Counted from the stretch's first letter, positions 1 to 12,599 are shown. The stretch is DNA of 64,000 nucleotides from Bagarius yarrelli (GCA_005784505.1 VCAZ01000095.1:969470-1033469); one strand, 5' to 3'. The notes: generated by a model from the sequence alone, not told the origin. Numbers and translations: made by a program.

Positions 1-356
1 ATCTATAGAGAAATATCAGTCCCATCCCTCAACAACACAACTTTAACTCTACACAACTCTATTAACACACTAACCTTTAGAAATACCCGTCACATCCTAT
101 ACACGTTGACTCTATACACTTTAACTCTACCCAACTCTATAAACATAATTATCGATAGAAATATACGGTTATATCTCTCACAACCCCTACACTTTATTCA
201 AATTCTACACAACTCTAATAACATCTTTAACTCTGTTTTAACTTTATCTTTAGATATGTTTATCTTTTACTCTAATAAACTCTTTAAACTCTACACCAAT
301 CTATTTACATATTACTCATTAGACATATCAGTCATATACTTTACAAACACCTTTAA

Positions 357-360
<4 letters not shown>
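1..360. repeat. Degenerate tandem repeat, period about 70-78 bp
   Basis: Blocks restart at about positions 9, 79, 157, 252 and 321 with AGAAATA- or AGACATA-like words. Each is followed by CAACTCTA/TTAACTCTA-rich sequence. Spacing varies from 69 to 95 bp, so this is an old, diverged array. The array may extend left beyond the window. No coding potential is visible; the open frame over it is low-complexity. Confidence 0.55.
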
Positions 361-402
<42 letters not shown>

Positions 403-477
403 TTTCACAGAGGCTGATATCTGTCATCTACCTTTAGCATCTACTGCTGTGCCAAGCTGTCGCGTATAGACATATAA

Positions 478-531
<54 letters not shown>

Positions 532-892
532 AATGTATCATAAATCATAATGATAAAGGGAAACATCTCCACTGCAGTACACACACTGCCGTTATTCCTG
601 TGGAGTGACCTTTGAACTTTTCTCTTGTCGGCTTGGCGCCCTCTTTGTTCTGACAGTGTGCAGACACACACACACACACACACACACTAACACATTTTTT
701 TATTTGTACACAATCCCTGTGATTTTTTTCTTCTGCCCTTTTTTTCTATCTGTCTCTCTCTGTTTTATGTTATACCTGTCCTTTTTTTTACTCCCTCGAT
801 TTTACTTTCTGTCTGTGTCTCTCTTTCCATTAGTAAAACTATTAAAACTAAAAAATTATAAACAGACGTGTGTGTGTGTGTGTGTGTGTGTT

Positions 893-928
<36 letters not shown>

Positions 929-956
929 TTTGTGTGTGTGCTTGTGTGTGTGACTA
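361..956. repeat. Cluster of GT/AC microsatellites
   Basis: Four dinucleotide tracts lie close together: (GT)n at 361-400, (TG)n at 485-528, (AC)n at 663-687, and an interrupted (GT)n with TTTG interruptions at 868-951. The sequence between them is T-rich and shows no gene. Reading frames across these tracts give poly Cys-Val or Thr-His and are not genes. Confidence 0.95.
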
Positions 957-1659
957 TTCCCTCTGGGGGAATGAGTTAAAAATTAAATCCTTATAAATCA
1001 CACACACACTCACAAGTAACGATGATGAGGGCAAATTCAGGTGAGGTGTTCAGCCATGGGGCTGTTAATTATGTGACTATGATGGATGTATGATGCAATT
1101 ATATTTAGATTGGAAGTGTGATGGCACCACTGTCTGGTTTCCAGCACGTTTAATCATTAGATCTTTGTACTAGGATGAAAGGTTTTCTGCACAGCATCAT
1201 CACTACCTGGAAGTGAAGCGGGCCAAGCAACTTTCCCTGAGGTACAACAGACATGCTGGGGCCCTTCAGGGACACCATGGAATCACACTTTTTGCCTAAG
1301 TCAGAAATGTAGGGCACTAAGTAAGACCTACAGCAGTTCTAAGCAAAATTCTAGATCGGATTCATGTGGTAAAGTCGGGCAGTGATCTGCGTATCTGAGC
1401 ATTGGCAGAACACACTTTCTACAGACTGTTGTGTGTGTGTGTGTGTGGATTTGGACTTGGACTTGGACTGTGCTTTAGGAAAGATTCTCTTTCTCTCTTT
1501 TTTCCTCTTTCTCTCTTTTTTCCGCTTCCTCTCTGTCTCTGTCTCTCTCGCTCTCCCTCTCCATACCATTAAATCCTCCAATTTTGTCTCCTCGGCTGCG
1601 TATCGGATGTGTGTAATATTGTGTTCCTTGACTGTGCATGTGTGTACCCGTCTCTGAAG
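957..1659. other. Intronic sequence with no recognised gene
   Basis: This is presumed intron upstream of the first exon. It holds a short (GT)n at about 1430-1447 and a C/T tract at about 1471-1562. The C/T tract could act as a distant pyrimidine tract for the exon that follows. The word ACATGCTGGG near 1251 recurs near 3951, but I could not extend this into a clear duplication. No exon with good splice sites was recognised here. Confidence 0.5.
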
Positions 1660-1738
1660 AGGCAGGGCGAGGCCAGTGTGGAGGGCGTCCTCAACCAACT
1701 CGTTCTGGACCACCTACAACTCGCACCGCTACAGTGGG
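1660..1738 (+). CDS. trappc9: TRAPPC9 internal exon (C-terminal region), first of two in the window
   Basis: This exon encodes a stretch reading RQGEASVEGVLNQ, then LVLDHLQLAPLQW, and ends one base into the next codon. TRAPPC9 (NIBP, Trs120 family) is a core subunit of the TRAPPII tethering complex, which acts at the Golgi and on endosomal and ciliary trafficking; this is family knowledge. The 5' splice site is a strong G|GTAAGT at 1739. The exon end is phase 1 and fits exactly with the exon at 60629, giving the codon GAT (Asp) across the junction. The start is uncertain: AG acceptors end at 1659, 1661 and 1665, and I chose 1659 after CCGTCTCTGAAG. The pyrimidine tract there is weak. Identity rests on recalled similarity to the vertebrate protein and on the perfect phase match, not on an alignment. 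Confidence 0.72.
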
Positions 1739-1780
1739 GTAAGTCATGTCGATGCTGCTGCAACATGCAATTAAAAATAA

Positions 1781-3880
1781 CACTGCCACACTACTGACAA
1801 CAACATCGAAAACAACACAACAACACAACTCGCCACAAATGAAAAAACACAACACACAACAACATCGCAACAACACACTACTGACAACAACATCGCAACA
1901 ACACACTACTGAAAACAACATCGCAACAACACACTACTGACAACAACATCGCAACAACACACTACTGACAACAACATCGCAACAACACAACAACAACACA
2001 CAAACACACTACTGAAACAACAACAACACATCGCAACACACTAACACACACTGCAAACAACAACACATACGACAAACAACATCGCAACAACACACTACTG
2101 ACAACAACATCGCAACAACACACTACTGAAAACAACATCGCAACAACACACTACTGACAACAAACACACAACAAACCATCGACAACAACACACACACACT
2201 ACTGACAACTGAAACCAACATCGCAACACAACACACTAATGAAAACAACAAACAAACACTACTGACAACAACATCGCAACAACACACTACTGACAACAAC
2301 ATCGCAACAACACACTACTGAAAACAACATCGCAACAACACACTACTGACAACAACATCGCAACAACAACACACTGACAAACAACATCGCAACAACACAC
2401 TACTGAAACAACAACAACATCGACACAACACACAACAACAACACACTACTGACAAACAACATCGCAACAACACACTACTGATCGCAACAACACATCGACA
2501 ACAAACAAACAACACACTGACAACAAACAACACACTGAAAACACAACACACTACTGACAACAACATCAACAACACCACACACTACTGAAAACAACATCGA
2601 CACAACACTGAAAACACACTACTGAAAAACACAAACACAACTGACAACAACACATCGCAACAACACACTACTGACAACACAACATCCAACAACACAACAC
2701 TACATCGACAACAACATCACAAACAACAACACTACTGAACAACAAACAACTACTGACAACAACATCGACACAACACACAACACACTACTGACAACAACAT
2801 CGCAACAACAACATCGCAACAACACACTGAAAACAACTGACACCAAAACAACATCGCAACAACAAACACAAACGCAACAACAACTACTGACAAACAACTG
2901 CAAACAACAACTTGAAAAACAACATCGCAACAACACACTACTGACAACAAACACAACACACTACTGACAACACATTACAACCAAAACAACAAATCTGGAA
3001 AACAAACAAACACACTACTGACAACAACATCACAACAACATCCAACACACACTACACAACATACATGACAAACAACATCGCAACAACACACTACTGACAA
3101 CAAACAACACTCGACAAACAACATCACTTACTGACAAAACAACACACTACTGAACAACAACACTGAAAACAAAACATCGCAACAACACACTACTGACAAC
3201 ACAACAAAAACAAACAAAACATCGAAACACATCGCAACAACACACTACTGAAAACAAACAAACAACACATCGCAACAACACAACAACAACACAACACCAC
3301 ACTACTGACAACAACATCGAAAACAACACAAAAACAAAACACTACTGAAAACAACATCGCAACAAACACACATACTGAAACAACATCGCAACTGAAAACA
3401 ACAACACACACTACTGACAACAACATCGCAACAACACACTACATGAAACACAAACAACAACACACTGAAAACAACTGAAAACAACATCGCAACAAACACA
3501 CTACTGAAAAAAAAACATCGCAACAACACACTACTGAAAACAACATATGCCACAAACAAAAACAACACACTACTGAAAACAACATCGCAACAACACACTA
3601 CTGACAACAACATCGCAACAACACACTACTGAAAACAACATCGCAACAACAACTCGACAAACAACTACTGAACAACACATCGCAAAAACAACAACAACAA
3701 CACACTACTGAAAACAACATCGCAACAACACACTACTGACAACAACATCGCAACAACACACTACTGACAACAACATCGCAACAACACACTACTGACAACA
3801 CAACAACCCCACATCGACAACACAAACCACCACACACTACTGAAAAAAACAACACACTACTGACAACAACACACTACTGA
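1781..3880. repeat. 28-bp CA-rich minisatellite, about 75 copies
   Basis: The unit is CAACACACTACTGA followed by AACAACATCG-type sequence. It appears in GACAAC and GAAAAC versions, and intact stretches repeat at 28 bp. The array starts about 40 bp after the 5' splice site of the upstream exon. On the transcribed strand it is almost only A and C, with single T and G positions. Many units carry small deletions or insertions. The minus-strand frames rich in Leu, Ser, Val and Cys over it are translations of the repeat. Confidence 0.95.
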
Positions 3881-4670
3881 AAGCTCAACTTCAGCGTGGT
3901 GCCCCGGTCAGCTTCCTGTAGCGCTGTATCAAACCTGTAAAAAAGCCCAGGACATGCTGGGCAGATTCACACTGAATCACTGTGGAGCTAAAATTTTTGC
4001 CCAGGCACCGAATCTGGAGTGATTAAAGTGATTCAGGATAAAAACAGCAGAAAAGAATTGACTGAAAACACTAATAAATTCTTCACTCACTCTAATCAGA
4101 ACCCATCTTGAGCAGATATTTTCCCTGATGCGAACTGTCCACCTTCTTTTTTTCTTTCCTTTAACGATGTTAGTATTTCCTACTTTAAGGTCTCAGCAGG
4201 AGCAGAAGGGTTCTCTGATCAGCACCTTGCGGCCGAGCGTAATTCAGTGGCTTTTTAGCATTTGAGGGAAAATGCAGACAATTAACATAAAGCAGAATTA
4301 AAAGCATAGCGCTGCCTTTTGTCCTGTCACTCTTCACAATAGGAGCTTTATTTCTTAAAAGCACTGCATTATCGCGCCATAAGAACTAAAATTACAAAAC
4401 GGGCTTTTAGCGAGCTCGTCTTGCCGCCTTCATCAGAAATAATTCCTCTTTGTCTTCTCGTCTTAAAAAAAAAAAAAAGCAGTACAGTCAGCTTTGTGTG
4501 TGATGAGAGAAGATGAGCGTATCGGAGAGTTTGGTGAAAAGAACGACAAGTTTTATAATCATTCCCTACTTTAAAAAAAAAAAAAGTGCTACAGTACAGA
4601 CGATCAAGATACTAAAACCAGGACATGTTTATTTCGAATAAAATTAATAAATCATTGCGCTACCACTTTT
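3881..4670. other. Intronic sequence, no gene seen
   Basis: This is unique-looking AT-rich sequence with short A runs near 4465 and 4573. No repeat family, exon or RNA gene was recognised. At 4659-4668 the bases GCTACCACTT look like the reversed head of the SINE family that starts just after. Confidence 0.5.
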
Positions 4671-4836
4671 GGGAAGTTTGGATAGCTCAGTGGTTAAAGT
4701 GATCTAAATATCATGGGTTCGATACCCCTCACCACCCAGCTGTCACTGCTGGGCCCCTGAGCATGGCCCTTAACACTCAACTGCTCATATAGATTTGAAT
4801 AATGTATATATGTGAATCACCTCTGCTCTGGATTCA
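4671..4836 (+). repeat. SINE type 1 (tRNA-derived), degenerate
   Basis: The copy has the head GGATAGCTCAGTGGTTAAAG (A box), GGGTTCGATACCCC (B box), the body CTGGGCCCCTGAGCA and the tail CTCTGCTCTGGAT. This is the commonest repeat in the window. Its consensus runs from GGAAGTGGTAGCTCAGTGG through a conserved body to a tail near GTCGCTCTGGATAAGGGCG. A tRNA-derived, LINE-mobilised origin is known for such fish SINEs. Confidence 0.85.
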
Positions 4837-5490
4837 GATTTTTCCTCCAATAAGGTACAGAAGGGATTTGACCCACGATCATCATCATATGCATTCCGAT
4901 ATTTTCAGTTCGGTCTCTGGAATAAATCGGATATGAATTGGATATGTTAATAAACGTCTGTCATGTAAGCAGACAGATGGGACTTTTACATGTTAATAAG
5001 CGACGATGGCGCATGACGTCAACTCAGGTGGACGCCAACAGCGAGATATAATAACTTGCCACAGCTGTGTATTTTTATATTTATTAATTCTGTATACTTA
5101 AAGTCAGTTTTGTCTGTGAACAAAAAAAAAAAGAATAGACGCACTATCAAAAAAAAAGAAGATATTTCTAAACTAGCGATAACTTAACTTAGTGATTAAT
5201 GCTACATTCGACTGGCCTGCAACAAAGACTCTAATCTTTTTTTTCTCCGCCTAATAGGCATTGTTTTGCCCACCTTTAAATATGATGCGGAAGCAAAACA
5301 GTGAATAAGCATTTCATCTTCATTAATTATCACTGTTTTTACTTTCTTTTCTGGTCTGTACATCTACATCGGGTTGTTTTGCCGTCTAAAGTGTAAATGC
5401 AGATATCGGATACGGGTCAGTTTTAAAAGATGATATATATTATCGATATTATAGATTATACACTCTAAATATAGAAGGGGACATGGATTA

Positions 5491-5700
5491 GGAAGTGTTA
5501 GCTCAGTAGGTAAAGTGTTGGACTGATAATCGGAAGATTTTACTTAAATTCCCATAATCACCAAGCTACCACTGCTGGACCCCTGAGCACGGCTCCTAAA
5601 CCCCTCAACTGCTTCGTTAGAAAATGGATTAAATTAACGTACATGTGATCCGCTCTGGATAAGGGTGTCTGTCAAAATACCAAAAATTCCAGAAATGTCA
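5491..5700 (+). repeat. SINE type 1, nearly full length
   Basis: The head GTTAGCTCAGTAGGTAAAG, the body CTGCTGGACCCCTGAGCA and the tail CGCTCTGGATAAGGGTGTCT are all present. The B box is diverged. Confidence 0.85.
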
Positions 5701-6479
5701 ATGAGTCCATTGTGGATTGAAAATCAAATGTAAACAGGCGTTTTCCCTCTTCCATTGACATGATTTTGTCCTCCTAATTAATTGCAGTCATGTTTTACTA
5801 TCGGAAATTCTGACGGCATTAGTGATTGAATCCAATCCGAGATCCTGGAAACCAGGTTTTGATCAGACGTACTATCGATGACTTGGTCTGCTGTACGTCA
5901 ATATTATCGGACAGCAAAATGCTTTTGTTTGTCCAGCGCGTCTTTGTTCTGTCACACGCTAATGAGGTTTGCAGCCTCCTCTTTGTAAATTCTACCTATA
6001 AATGCATGCTTTTATCTCCCTGATGAGCTCCTGCTCATGTCTCTGCATTTTTTTTTCCCTTTTAAAAGTCATTTCAGTGCCTGTTTAGGTAGAGGTCATC
6101 GTACAAAGCAAATGATTGGCCAGGTCTGTCTCTAGTGGCCATCTTGAAATGATTTTATGGATGTGTAGCAAAAGCTTTATGGTTTCAATTGAAATCAAAT
6201 TTGATCCTTAATGAGCAAGTCAAAGGTGATGGTGTGGAAGTAACATTTCCTGAGACTAAACATGAAGAGGAAGCAGACTCGACTTTTTATAACCACACAT
6301 CATACCACAGAGACTGGACAAGAATTTTTAAACGATGCATCAGGTTTTTGGTTCAGTTGCTTTTGAACTACGAATTGTCTGCGAGAGGAGGTCTTCCTTC
6401 TGTTCTAGCAGTCGTCTCCTCTTAAGTCTCCCTTTATCTTGTTAGTAAAAATATATATATAATTTTTTTAAATCTAAAA
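5701..6479. other. Intronic sequence, no gene seen
   Basis: This is AT-rich unique sequence. Open frames at 5826-6023 and 6189-6425 have no recognisable domain or flanking splice logic, and I regard them as chance. Confidence 0.5.
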
Positions 6480-6960
6480 AAGTCAAGTCATCTTTATTTC
6501 TCTAGCACTTTTTAACAATAGATATTGCGTTAAAGCGGCTTTGGAAAATGAAATAAGACAATAATGAAAAGTCACTAAACACTTAGTTAGGTTTAAATAA
6601 TATCTGTAAATTTAGAGTCCCCAAATAAGCAAGCCAGAGATAACAGCGGCAAGAAACCAAAACTTCATCAGTAATAGAATGGAAAAAAAACCCACTCTTG
6701 TCAGAAACCAGGTTCAGTCGGGGGGGGGGGCAGTTCTCCTCTGACCAGACAAACTAGCAGGTTCTTCCATACTGCAGTAAAGATTCTGTGGTTTTGTCCG
6801 GATGGCCGTCTAGAAGACAAGATCATCACTGGAACACTGTGACTGGGGCTGATTGTCTCCAAGTTCTGATTCACCAACTGGACTGGATACGGACTGGATC
6901 TGGTGGTGACGGTGATCTCGGAATAGGAAGAAATGCGTTAGCATAGATGCCATTTTACTT
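6480..6960 (+). repeat. Old copy of a teleost interspersed repeat of about 500 bp (GTCAAGTC...TTTATTT family)
   Basis: It starts GTCAAGTCATCTTTATTT and continues with AGCACTTTTTAACAATAGAT and AAAGCGGCTTT. Further on it has GCAAGCCAGAGATAACAGCG, then CAAGAAACCAAAAC and AGAAACCAGG. These words follow the order of a repeat I recognise from many fish genomes, whose family name I cannot give with certainty. A G10-type run lies at about 6720-6730. Related pieces occur at 12415-12560, 42529-43300 and 52228-52320. Confidence 0.6.
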
Positions 6961-7406
6961 CCAATAGACAAATACATACCAAACAAACCTTTAACAGATT
7001 CGGATAATGTGTGTTATGTGTAAGTCAGGTTAAAGAGAGGGGTCTTTAATCTTATTTTAAACTAACAAAGTGTGTCTGCCTCCGAACAGTGTTAAGTAAG
7101 TCCAACTGAGCTACCACTTCCCAAAAGTAGCAGCTTGGTGGTGAATCCCGATCTTGTATTGTGAACTGTAACTTGTTTTGTGAAATGTAAACTATGTATT
7201 GTGACCGATACGATGATAAACCTAATTACACTTTACGGTTGTGTCTTAATGAATTATTACATACTGCGAGAACCAGCATAGTGTCACTGCTGTTATTTTT
7301 CGAAAGGTTGCTTACTGCTCCCGCTAATTATGGGAGACAAACAGTGGGCCATCGCTACGATGCTAGCCTCTTTCATCTTCTTCCAAAGCAGGATAAATAG
7401 GTAAGA

Positions 7407-7442
<36 letters not shown>

Positions 7443-7864
7443 ACATTAGCATAACCGTCTTCGAAAAAATGCTGATGAGCTTTAATCGTAGAAGATGAGT
7501 GACAGCAGCAAATGAACCCAGCTGGTGTTGCTCAAATTGAATCTTAAAACCATTAGTCTTGGGTCTTAGCACAAGTTCTGTAGATGATCAGTCTCTCCAC
7601 GGGCCTTTTAATGGGAGGCACGGTTTCCTGGGAGAGGGAGGGGTCTGCTGAACTGCTAAAACTCAACGTACCTTTGTGACAATGGAACCTCATGAATAGT
7701 TACATTTTAAGTAACTCTGCATGAATATTTTATAGTCGTGACTTACTGTAAAATTACCTGGCAATGTGTGAGAATTGTTTTATGATGTAAACCCCATTTA
7801 TCAACTTTTTGAATGAGGCGAACATAAGAAAAAGGGTGATAAAGGAAGAATAAAACAAATCTAA
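6961..7864. other. Intronic sequence with a GA microsatellite and a SINE scrap
   Basis: A (GA)n tract lies at 7410-7439. At 7101-7155 there is a rearranged piece of SINE type 1 in minus orientation: CTGAGCTACCACTTCCC comes first, then CTTGGTGGTGAATCCCGATC. No gene was seen. Confidence 0.55.
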
Positions 7865-8160
7865 TGTCACATACTACTTAAGTAGGTACTACATTTTTCG
7901 GATGTGTTACATCCACCATTTTTATATTGAGGCGGCGTCACTGCATCACCAATTAAAACTTGAATAATGTTCAACCTGGATGGTATTAATCAAGTGAAAG
8001 AAGGACTTAAAGCTTCTTTTTAGTAAGGAGTCATAGGTAATCCGGGATTTTTTTTTGTATTTATTCAGCATGCTAAGGATCCGGACATAATACTATCCTT
8101 ACATACTCAGTTATACCTCCTATACAGTATGAAAGTATGTGATTTCAGACATTGCAATAA
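7865..8160. repeat. Interspersed repeat with TCACATACT-like inverted ends, copy 1
   Basis: The left end has GTCACATACTACTTAAGTAG and the right end has GAAAGTATGTGATTTCAGAC, an inverted TCACATACT. Internally it shares ATCCACC, CATCACCAATTAAAACTTG and AATAATGTTCA with the sequence at 58730-59010. This looks like a non-autonomous DNA element family, but without consensus data the class is uncertain. Confidence 0.45.
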
Positions 8161-9280
8161 AGAGGTAAATGAGTGGATCAGCTGTCTAGCAGTTTAAACC
8201 AGATTGTTCCATTTTCAGTATGATTGCTTATAGCATCAGGTCCTGGAAAAGTAATTAGGTCCTGATTGCACTCAAGTATTCTATCAGTTTCTCAGCTATA
8301 CTGTTATGGTGGATTAGGCTGATCACTCGGTTCGAATTAACGCTGACACTTGCTGGAACATTACCATTGTCCTGAGTTCATGTGATGTGATGTCCTGAGT
8401 TTATCCCATAAGATTATGGTAGATAGAAGATAGAGAGAATCCTCGATACCCTACGGCAAACGGTGTTCCTTTACGCAAAGTGTTTCCATTAATGCAAATT
8501 CTCTGTTTGTCATTATTTGTTATTGTATCCTGTAAGTTTCAGAACTTAAAACTTCTTGTTACTCTAAAACAGCTTGTATTGAAGGCAGTCGGTTGTAGCA
8601 CATACAAAGGTCTAGAAACAAAATATTTCACTATCACAATCTATAAACACAGTAGGTTTTAAAAGTAATAAGATAAAAAGTAATAAAAAAGAGAGACAGC
8701 ATGTCTGAAATGCAGGACTATTTCCTCCGCAAATTACGGTCTCATTTCGTAGCTTTATTTAAATAAACAATCTCTGGATAAATAGTGCTTATTCTCTATT
8801 GCAGGCACTGATTGTGAAATCTACACACGATCTCCCCATCTGCACGGCTCATACCGATTAGATCAGGGCGACTGGAAGAATTTCAAACGTTTAGGCAAGC
8901 GTCCTTAGAAAGCAAGAGAGACAGAGACATTGATGACTTTACTTGTTGAATCAACAGGCTGCCTTAGAGGACACACTGTGAATGAACTCTGTTCACCCCA
9001 ATGGATGGAAAGACAAATGTTTGGTTATGAGAGATGGAGGGATGGGGAGAGGGAGGAAAGTGTTTGGCAAATGGAAACAAAGCCCTCTGGTAGCCATAAA
9101 TAGGAGGAGAACGAGAGCGTGAGAGTGAGTCCCTCTTTGTTTGATAGTGCTGTCCATATGAAGAGGCGGGTTGTTCCGTGTCAATGCCAAGACAGACAGA
9201 TGGCACGGTAAAGTGCATGGACAGAACGTTCAGTGGCTGCAAATGAACAATCCATTCGGGTCATTTAACTAAGCATTGCA
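8161..9280. other. Intronic sequence, no gene seen
   Basis: No repeat unit, exon or RNA gene was recognised. The stretch at about 8740-8830, around TTTATTTAAATAAACAATC, has the look of unique, possibly conserved non-coding sequence, but nothing in a single sequence can show conservation. Confidence 0.45.
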
Positions 9281-10195
9281 CTGACTCTGCTCCTACTTTC
9301 TTTCTCACATACTACTACCCTGTTCCCACCCTAATTCTACCGTACCCTACACTGCTCCTACTCCGTTTTTGCCCTCTTCTTATCCCGCACCTACTCTGTT
9401 TCCACTCTACTTCAATTCTCCAACACTTCTTACCTTTACACTTACCCTGCTTTTATCCTGTTTCTTCATTCTTCCCACCCTGTTTCCGCCGTTATACTTT
9501 CCTGCTTCTACTCCCTACTCCCATCCTACACCTACCCTTCTTTAACCTTACTCCTATCCTTCTACTCCACTCCTACCCAGCTTTCATTCTGTTTCTACCC
9601 TCCTCCTACCCTGCTTCTACCCTGGTCCTACGCTGTTTTTTCCCTAGTCCCGTCCTACTTCTACTTTTTTTCTACCTTACTCTTACCAGGTTCTTCCACT
9701 ATTTCTACCCTGCTTTCACCCTGTTTCTACCCTCCTATCCTGTTTACACCCAACTCATACACTGATCCTACCCTGCTTTCGTCCTCTTTCTACCCTCCCT
9801 TTACTCTTCTCCTACTTTCCTCCCCTACTCCTATCCTACTCCAGTTTCTCCATTATGTCTACCCTGCTTTAATCCTGTTTTACCCTCCTCCTACCCTGTT
9901 TTTACCCAGCTCCTAAGCTGATCTTACCCTGCTTCTACCATGCCCATAGTCTGTTTCCACCCTGCTGCCCCCTGCCCCCTCTTTTTACTTTTTCCCCTAC
10001 CCTGTGATTATCCTACTCCTACACAGTGCCAATGGTATTCCTACCCTGATTTGACTTGTAAATCGACGACTTTTATACTCCCAAATTGTTCCATCCCTGT
10101 TTTTTCTTTGCTTCTAATACTCCTAGTCATGCTCGTCTCCTACTTTTTGCTACCCTGTTTGTACCTTCCTCCTACCCTGCTTTTATGCCTTTATT
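9281..10195. repeat. Degenerate pyrimidine-rich tandem repeat, unit about 11-12 bp
   Basis: The stretch is built of variants of CTACCCTGCTTCTACCCTG and CTCCTACCCTGTTTCTACC, with words such as ACCCTGTTTCTACCCTCC. Copies are strongly diverged, so the array is old. Frames over it are Pro/Leu/Ser-rich and not credible genes. Confidence 0.75.
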
Positions 10196-11994
10196 GTGTA
10201 TGGTAGCTGGAGCAACTGCCAAAAGTTATTTATTCCCGCCCCACATCTTATGGTACTAGGATAGTCTTGGGATTTAACTACCGATATCGTTAGTTAAGAT
10301 GACTGATGAAATTTGTCAATAAATAACTGTTCTGTTTATTTAACTGTCAGTATTCGACAGTCTTGTAACAGCTATTGAGGAATAATGAGGGAATTTGCAT
10401 TCCACTAGACAGAAACAGCAGCTTGTAGGCTTTGGAATGGCATGTGGTAAGTAGCACAGCATTGTTTGTGTCAGGATAAATCTGAATGAAATACAGCTTG
10501 GTTTGAAAACACTTGACTCCGAGAAGCATTTTGTGCTGTTCTGTGCCATGATGCCCTCTGAGGGACATACTTAACCACTCTTTGCTCGAGGGAAAACTAG
10601 TCCTTGCAGTTCGCTAATGAGTAGGTCGCTTCGGGCAGAACTGTCAACTCCAACATTACTAAAATATAATGTGCTGTAATGCGAGTAATACAGAATCTGT
10701 TACGTTTGAACGAACGACTGGAACTTTCAGAGCTGTCCAGTTCTTGCATCATGATAACATTAGTACAAGTTGCTTTTGGATTGATAAAAGGGAAAGACTT
10801 GAATTTTGATTGAGATCACTGGCAGGTGTGTGTGCTTATGTCATACTCAAACTGCGGTAACCACAAGTTTGTGGCTTCTTAAAAACGTTCACAGTTGAAA
10901 ACTCCAAAGTTTTAACTTGCTGGTTGGACTTTGTTTTAGACCAATGGTTTATTTTTGTTGTTTGAGAAAAAAAGACTAAACTTCTGTGGCAAATAACAAT
11001 GTATAAATAAAACAAATGGGCTACAAAAAACTTCTATAACTTTCTGACCAATCAGTGTTCATACTTGGAATAAAAAAATGTAGCCATTTGACCTGTTATA
11101 TTTCAGTAAATTTAGCTAGCTTTTTAAGAGTTACAATTAGTCTTGCAATTATTTGTGTTGAAGAATGTTAAACGTCTGGGACAAAATCGTGCACAAGCCG
11201 TAAAGTAAAACTGATGCATCTTATTAGCGAAGCTTCTAATAGCGAGTTAAGTGCGTTCCAGTGAGTTATGATATCATCTAGTTGCACATCAGCCATTTTT
11301 GCGCGAGTTATCCATCGTGTTCTTTTTAAAGTGAGGGATTATATCATCCAGCTCGGTTGCAGAAGCAAAGATTCTGTCAACGCCGCTCACCTGAAGAGAA
11401 CTCGCGTATATTTTTAGAAAGTGATGTGGGCTGGTTGTCGCCGTGCAGTGATAAAACACTGCCCACACACTTCATCCCTCTCGCTCTCCCTCTCCAGAGC
11501 TCTTCGGAACAGCAACGTATTGCACAAATCAGGGCAGTGTCAAGAGATGTCTATCATTCTGACTGATGGCAGAAGTGGGCGGAGCTTTGTGACATGGCTC
11601 GGGCGAATTTATCTGCTTGTTTTTCAGAGTTGTCACCCAGGCGCTGTCCATCATGGCGTAGCGCATACGTCTGGAGCCTCCCTGTCTACTCTGGCTCTGA
11701 TATACGGCAGGGGTGTGACAAATATAGACAAAGTAAAGAGGAAAAGAGGGGGAAGAAGAAGAGAGGGATTTTTTTTGCCACAGTAGTGTTTATTTGGTCT
11801 TATTATTGAAAATCTGCAAGTTTGTAGCGGTGCCTGTCTATATGAGTTCTAATTAAATTTCTCATAGCTGTGGAGCGAAATTCTGCAGACGTGCCAAGCT
11901 TATGAGGAACCCGTCACTCTGGCTGATACAAAGAATAACAGAACGGAAAAATAGAGATGTTTAATCACAGCAAAAGAAAACAAGCAGGCCAGTG
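10196..11994. other. Intronic sequence, no gene seen
   Basis: Overlapping open frames at 11357-11809 lie in three phases over the same DNA and show no recognisable domain. At about 11255-11365 two short related segments occur, GAGTTATGATATCATC and GGGATTATATCATCCAG, a possible small duplication. Nothing else was recognised. Confidence 0.5.
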
Positions 11995-12165
11995 TCACGG
12001 TGTAGTGTGTTAAGGCGCAAGCACCTACATGCGCGGTTGCGCTTGACGACCTGGGTTCAATTCCAGGTCGGGTCCTTTCCGGTCCAATCCCCCTCTCCCT
12101 TCCCTGATTCATCTCTGCCCTATCAATAAAGGCAAAAGATACCTTCAAAATATCTTTAAAAAGCA
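11995..12165 (+). repeat. SINE type 3, tRNA-derived
   Basis: The head GTAGTGTGTTAAGGCGCAAG resembles an A box, and CTGGGTTCAATTCCAGG is a clear B box. The body has CCTTCCCTGATTCATC, and the tail is CTATCAATAAAGGCAAAAG with A-rich sequence. The body differs from the other two SINE types here. Confidence 0.7.
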
Positions 12166-12414
12166 TCATTACAGAAGGAATTGAGGAAAGTATAATTTCA
12201 GGAAACCACTTTTCCAAGGTTTAGAAGAGCCTTGAATTCAGAGACAGACTCTAAGCGTCCAGATTTCCGAGTTGCTATCTAATAAAATCTTGGCTAGATA
12301 TTGTGGATTCACAGCTATTATCAACAACTGTGTACTGTTCTTGAAGCATTCTATGATGCCCGGTATGACGCACTGTATACAGTAATGATTCATAACCCAC
12401 CATCTGCTCTCTTT

Positions 12415-12560
12415 TGACTCTCTGGTTCCTTATAGTGTCCACTCAGGAAGGTTTTTCCCATCACTGTTGTCTCTGTCGTGCTTATCAGGGATCCAAAAGA
12501 TTTTTTGACTATTGTTAAAACGCTATGCAAATAAAATTGAGCCGAATTCGGTCAATATGT
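12415..12560 (-). repeat. Fragment of the 500-bp teleost repeat, reverse orientation
   Basis: CTCTGGTTCCTTATAGTGTC, AAGGTTTTTCCCATCACTGT, CTTATCAGGGATCC and AACGCTATGCAAATAAAATT are the reverse of the family described at 6480-6960. The end near 12540 corresponds to that family's head. Confidence 0.6.
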
Positions 12561-12599
12561 CATTTGTTGGCAAGACATCATGAAAAATAGAGAAGCGCT

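Noticed and set aside
1190..1290. Possible upstream TRAPPC9 exon around TACCTGGAAGTGAAGCGG
   Set aside because: It reads briefly as YLEVKRAKQ, but I could not find a convincing acceptor-donor pair or match it to the protein.
4671..4760. tRNA gene at the GCTCAGTGGTTAAAG head
   Set aside because: It lacks a cloverleaf anticodon arm and acceptor pairing, and continues into the SINE type 1 body. The same holds for the other SINE heads.
11421..11786. Plus-strand frame of 121 codons
   Set aside because: It overlaps two other open frames in the same DNA, has no domain and no splice logic; chance is the simplest reading.
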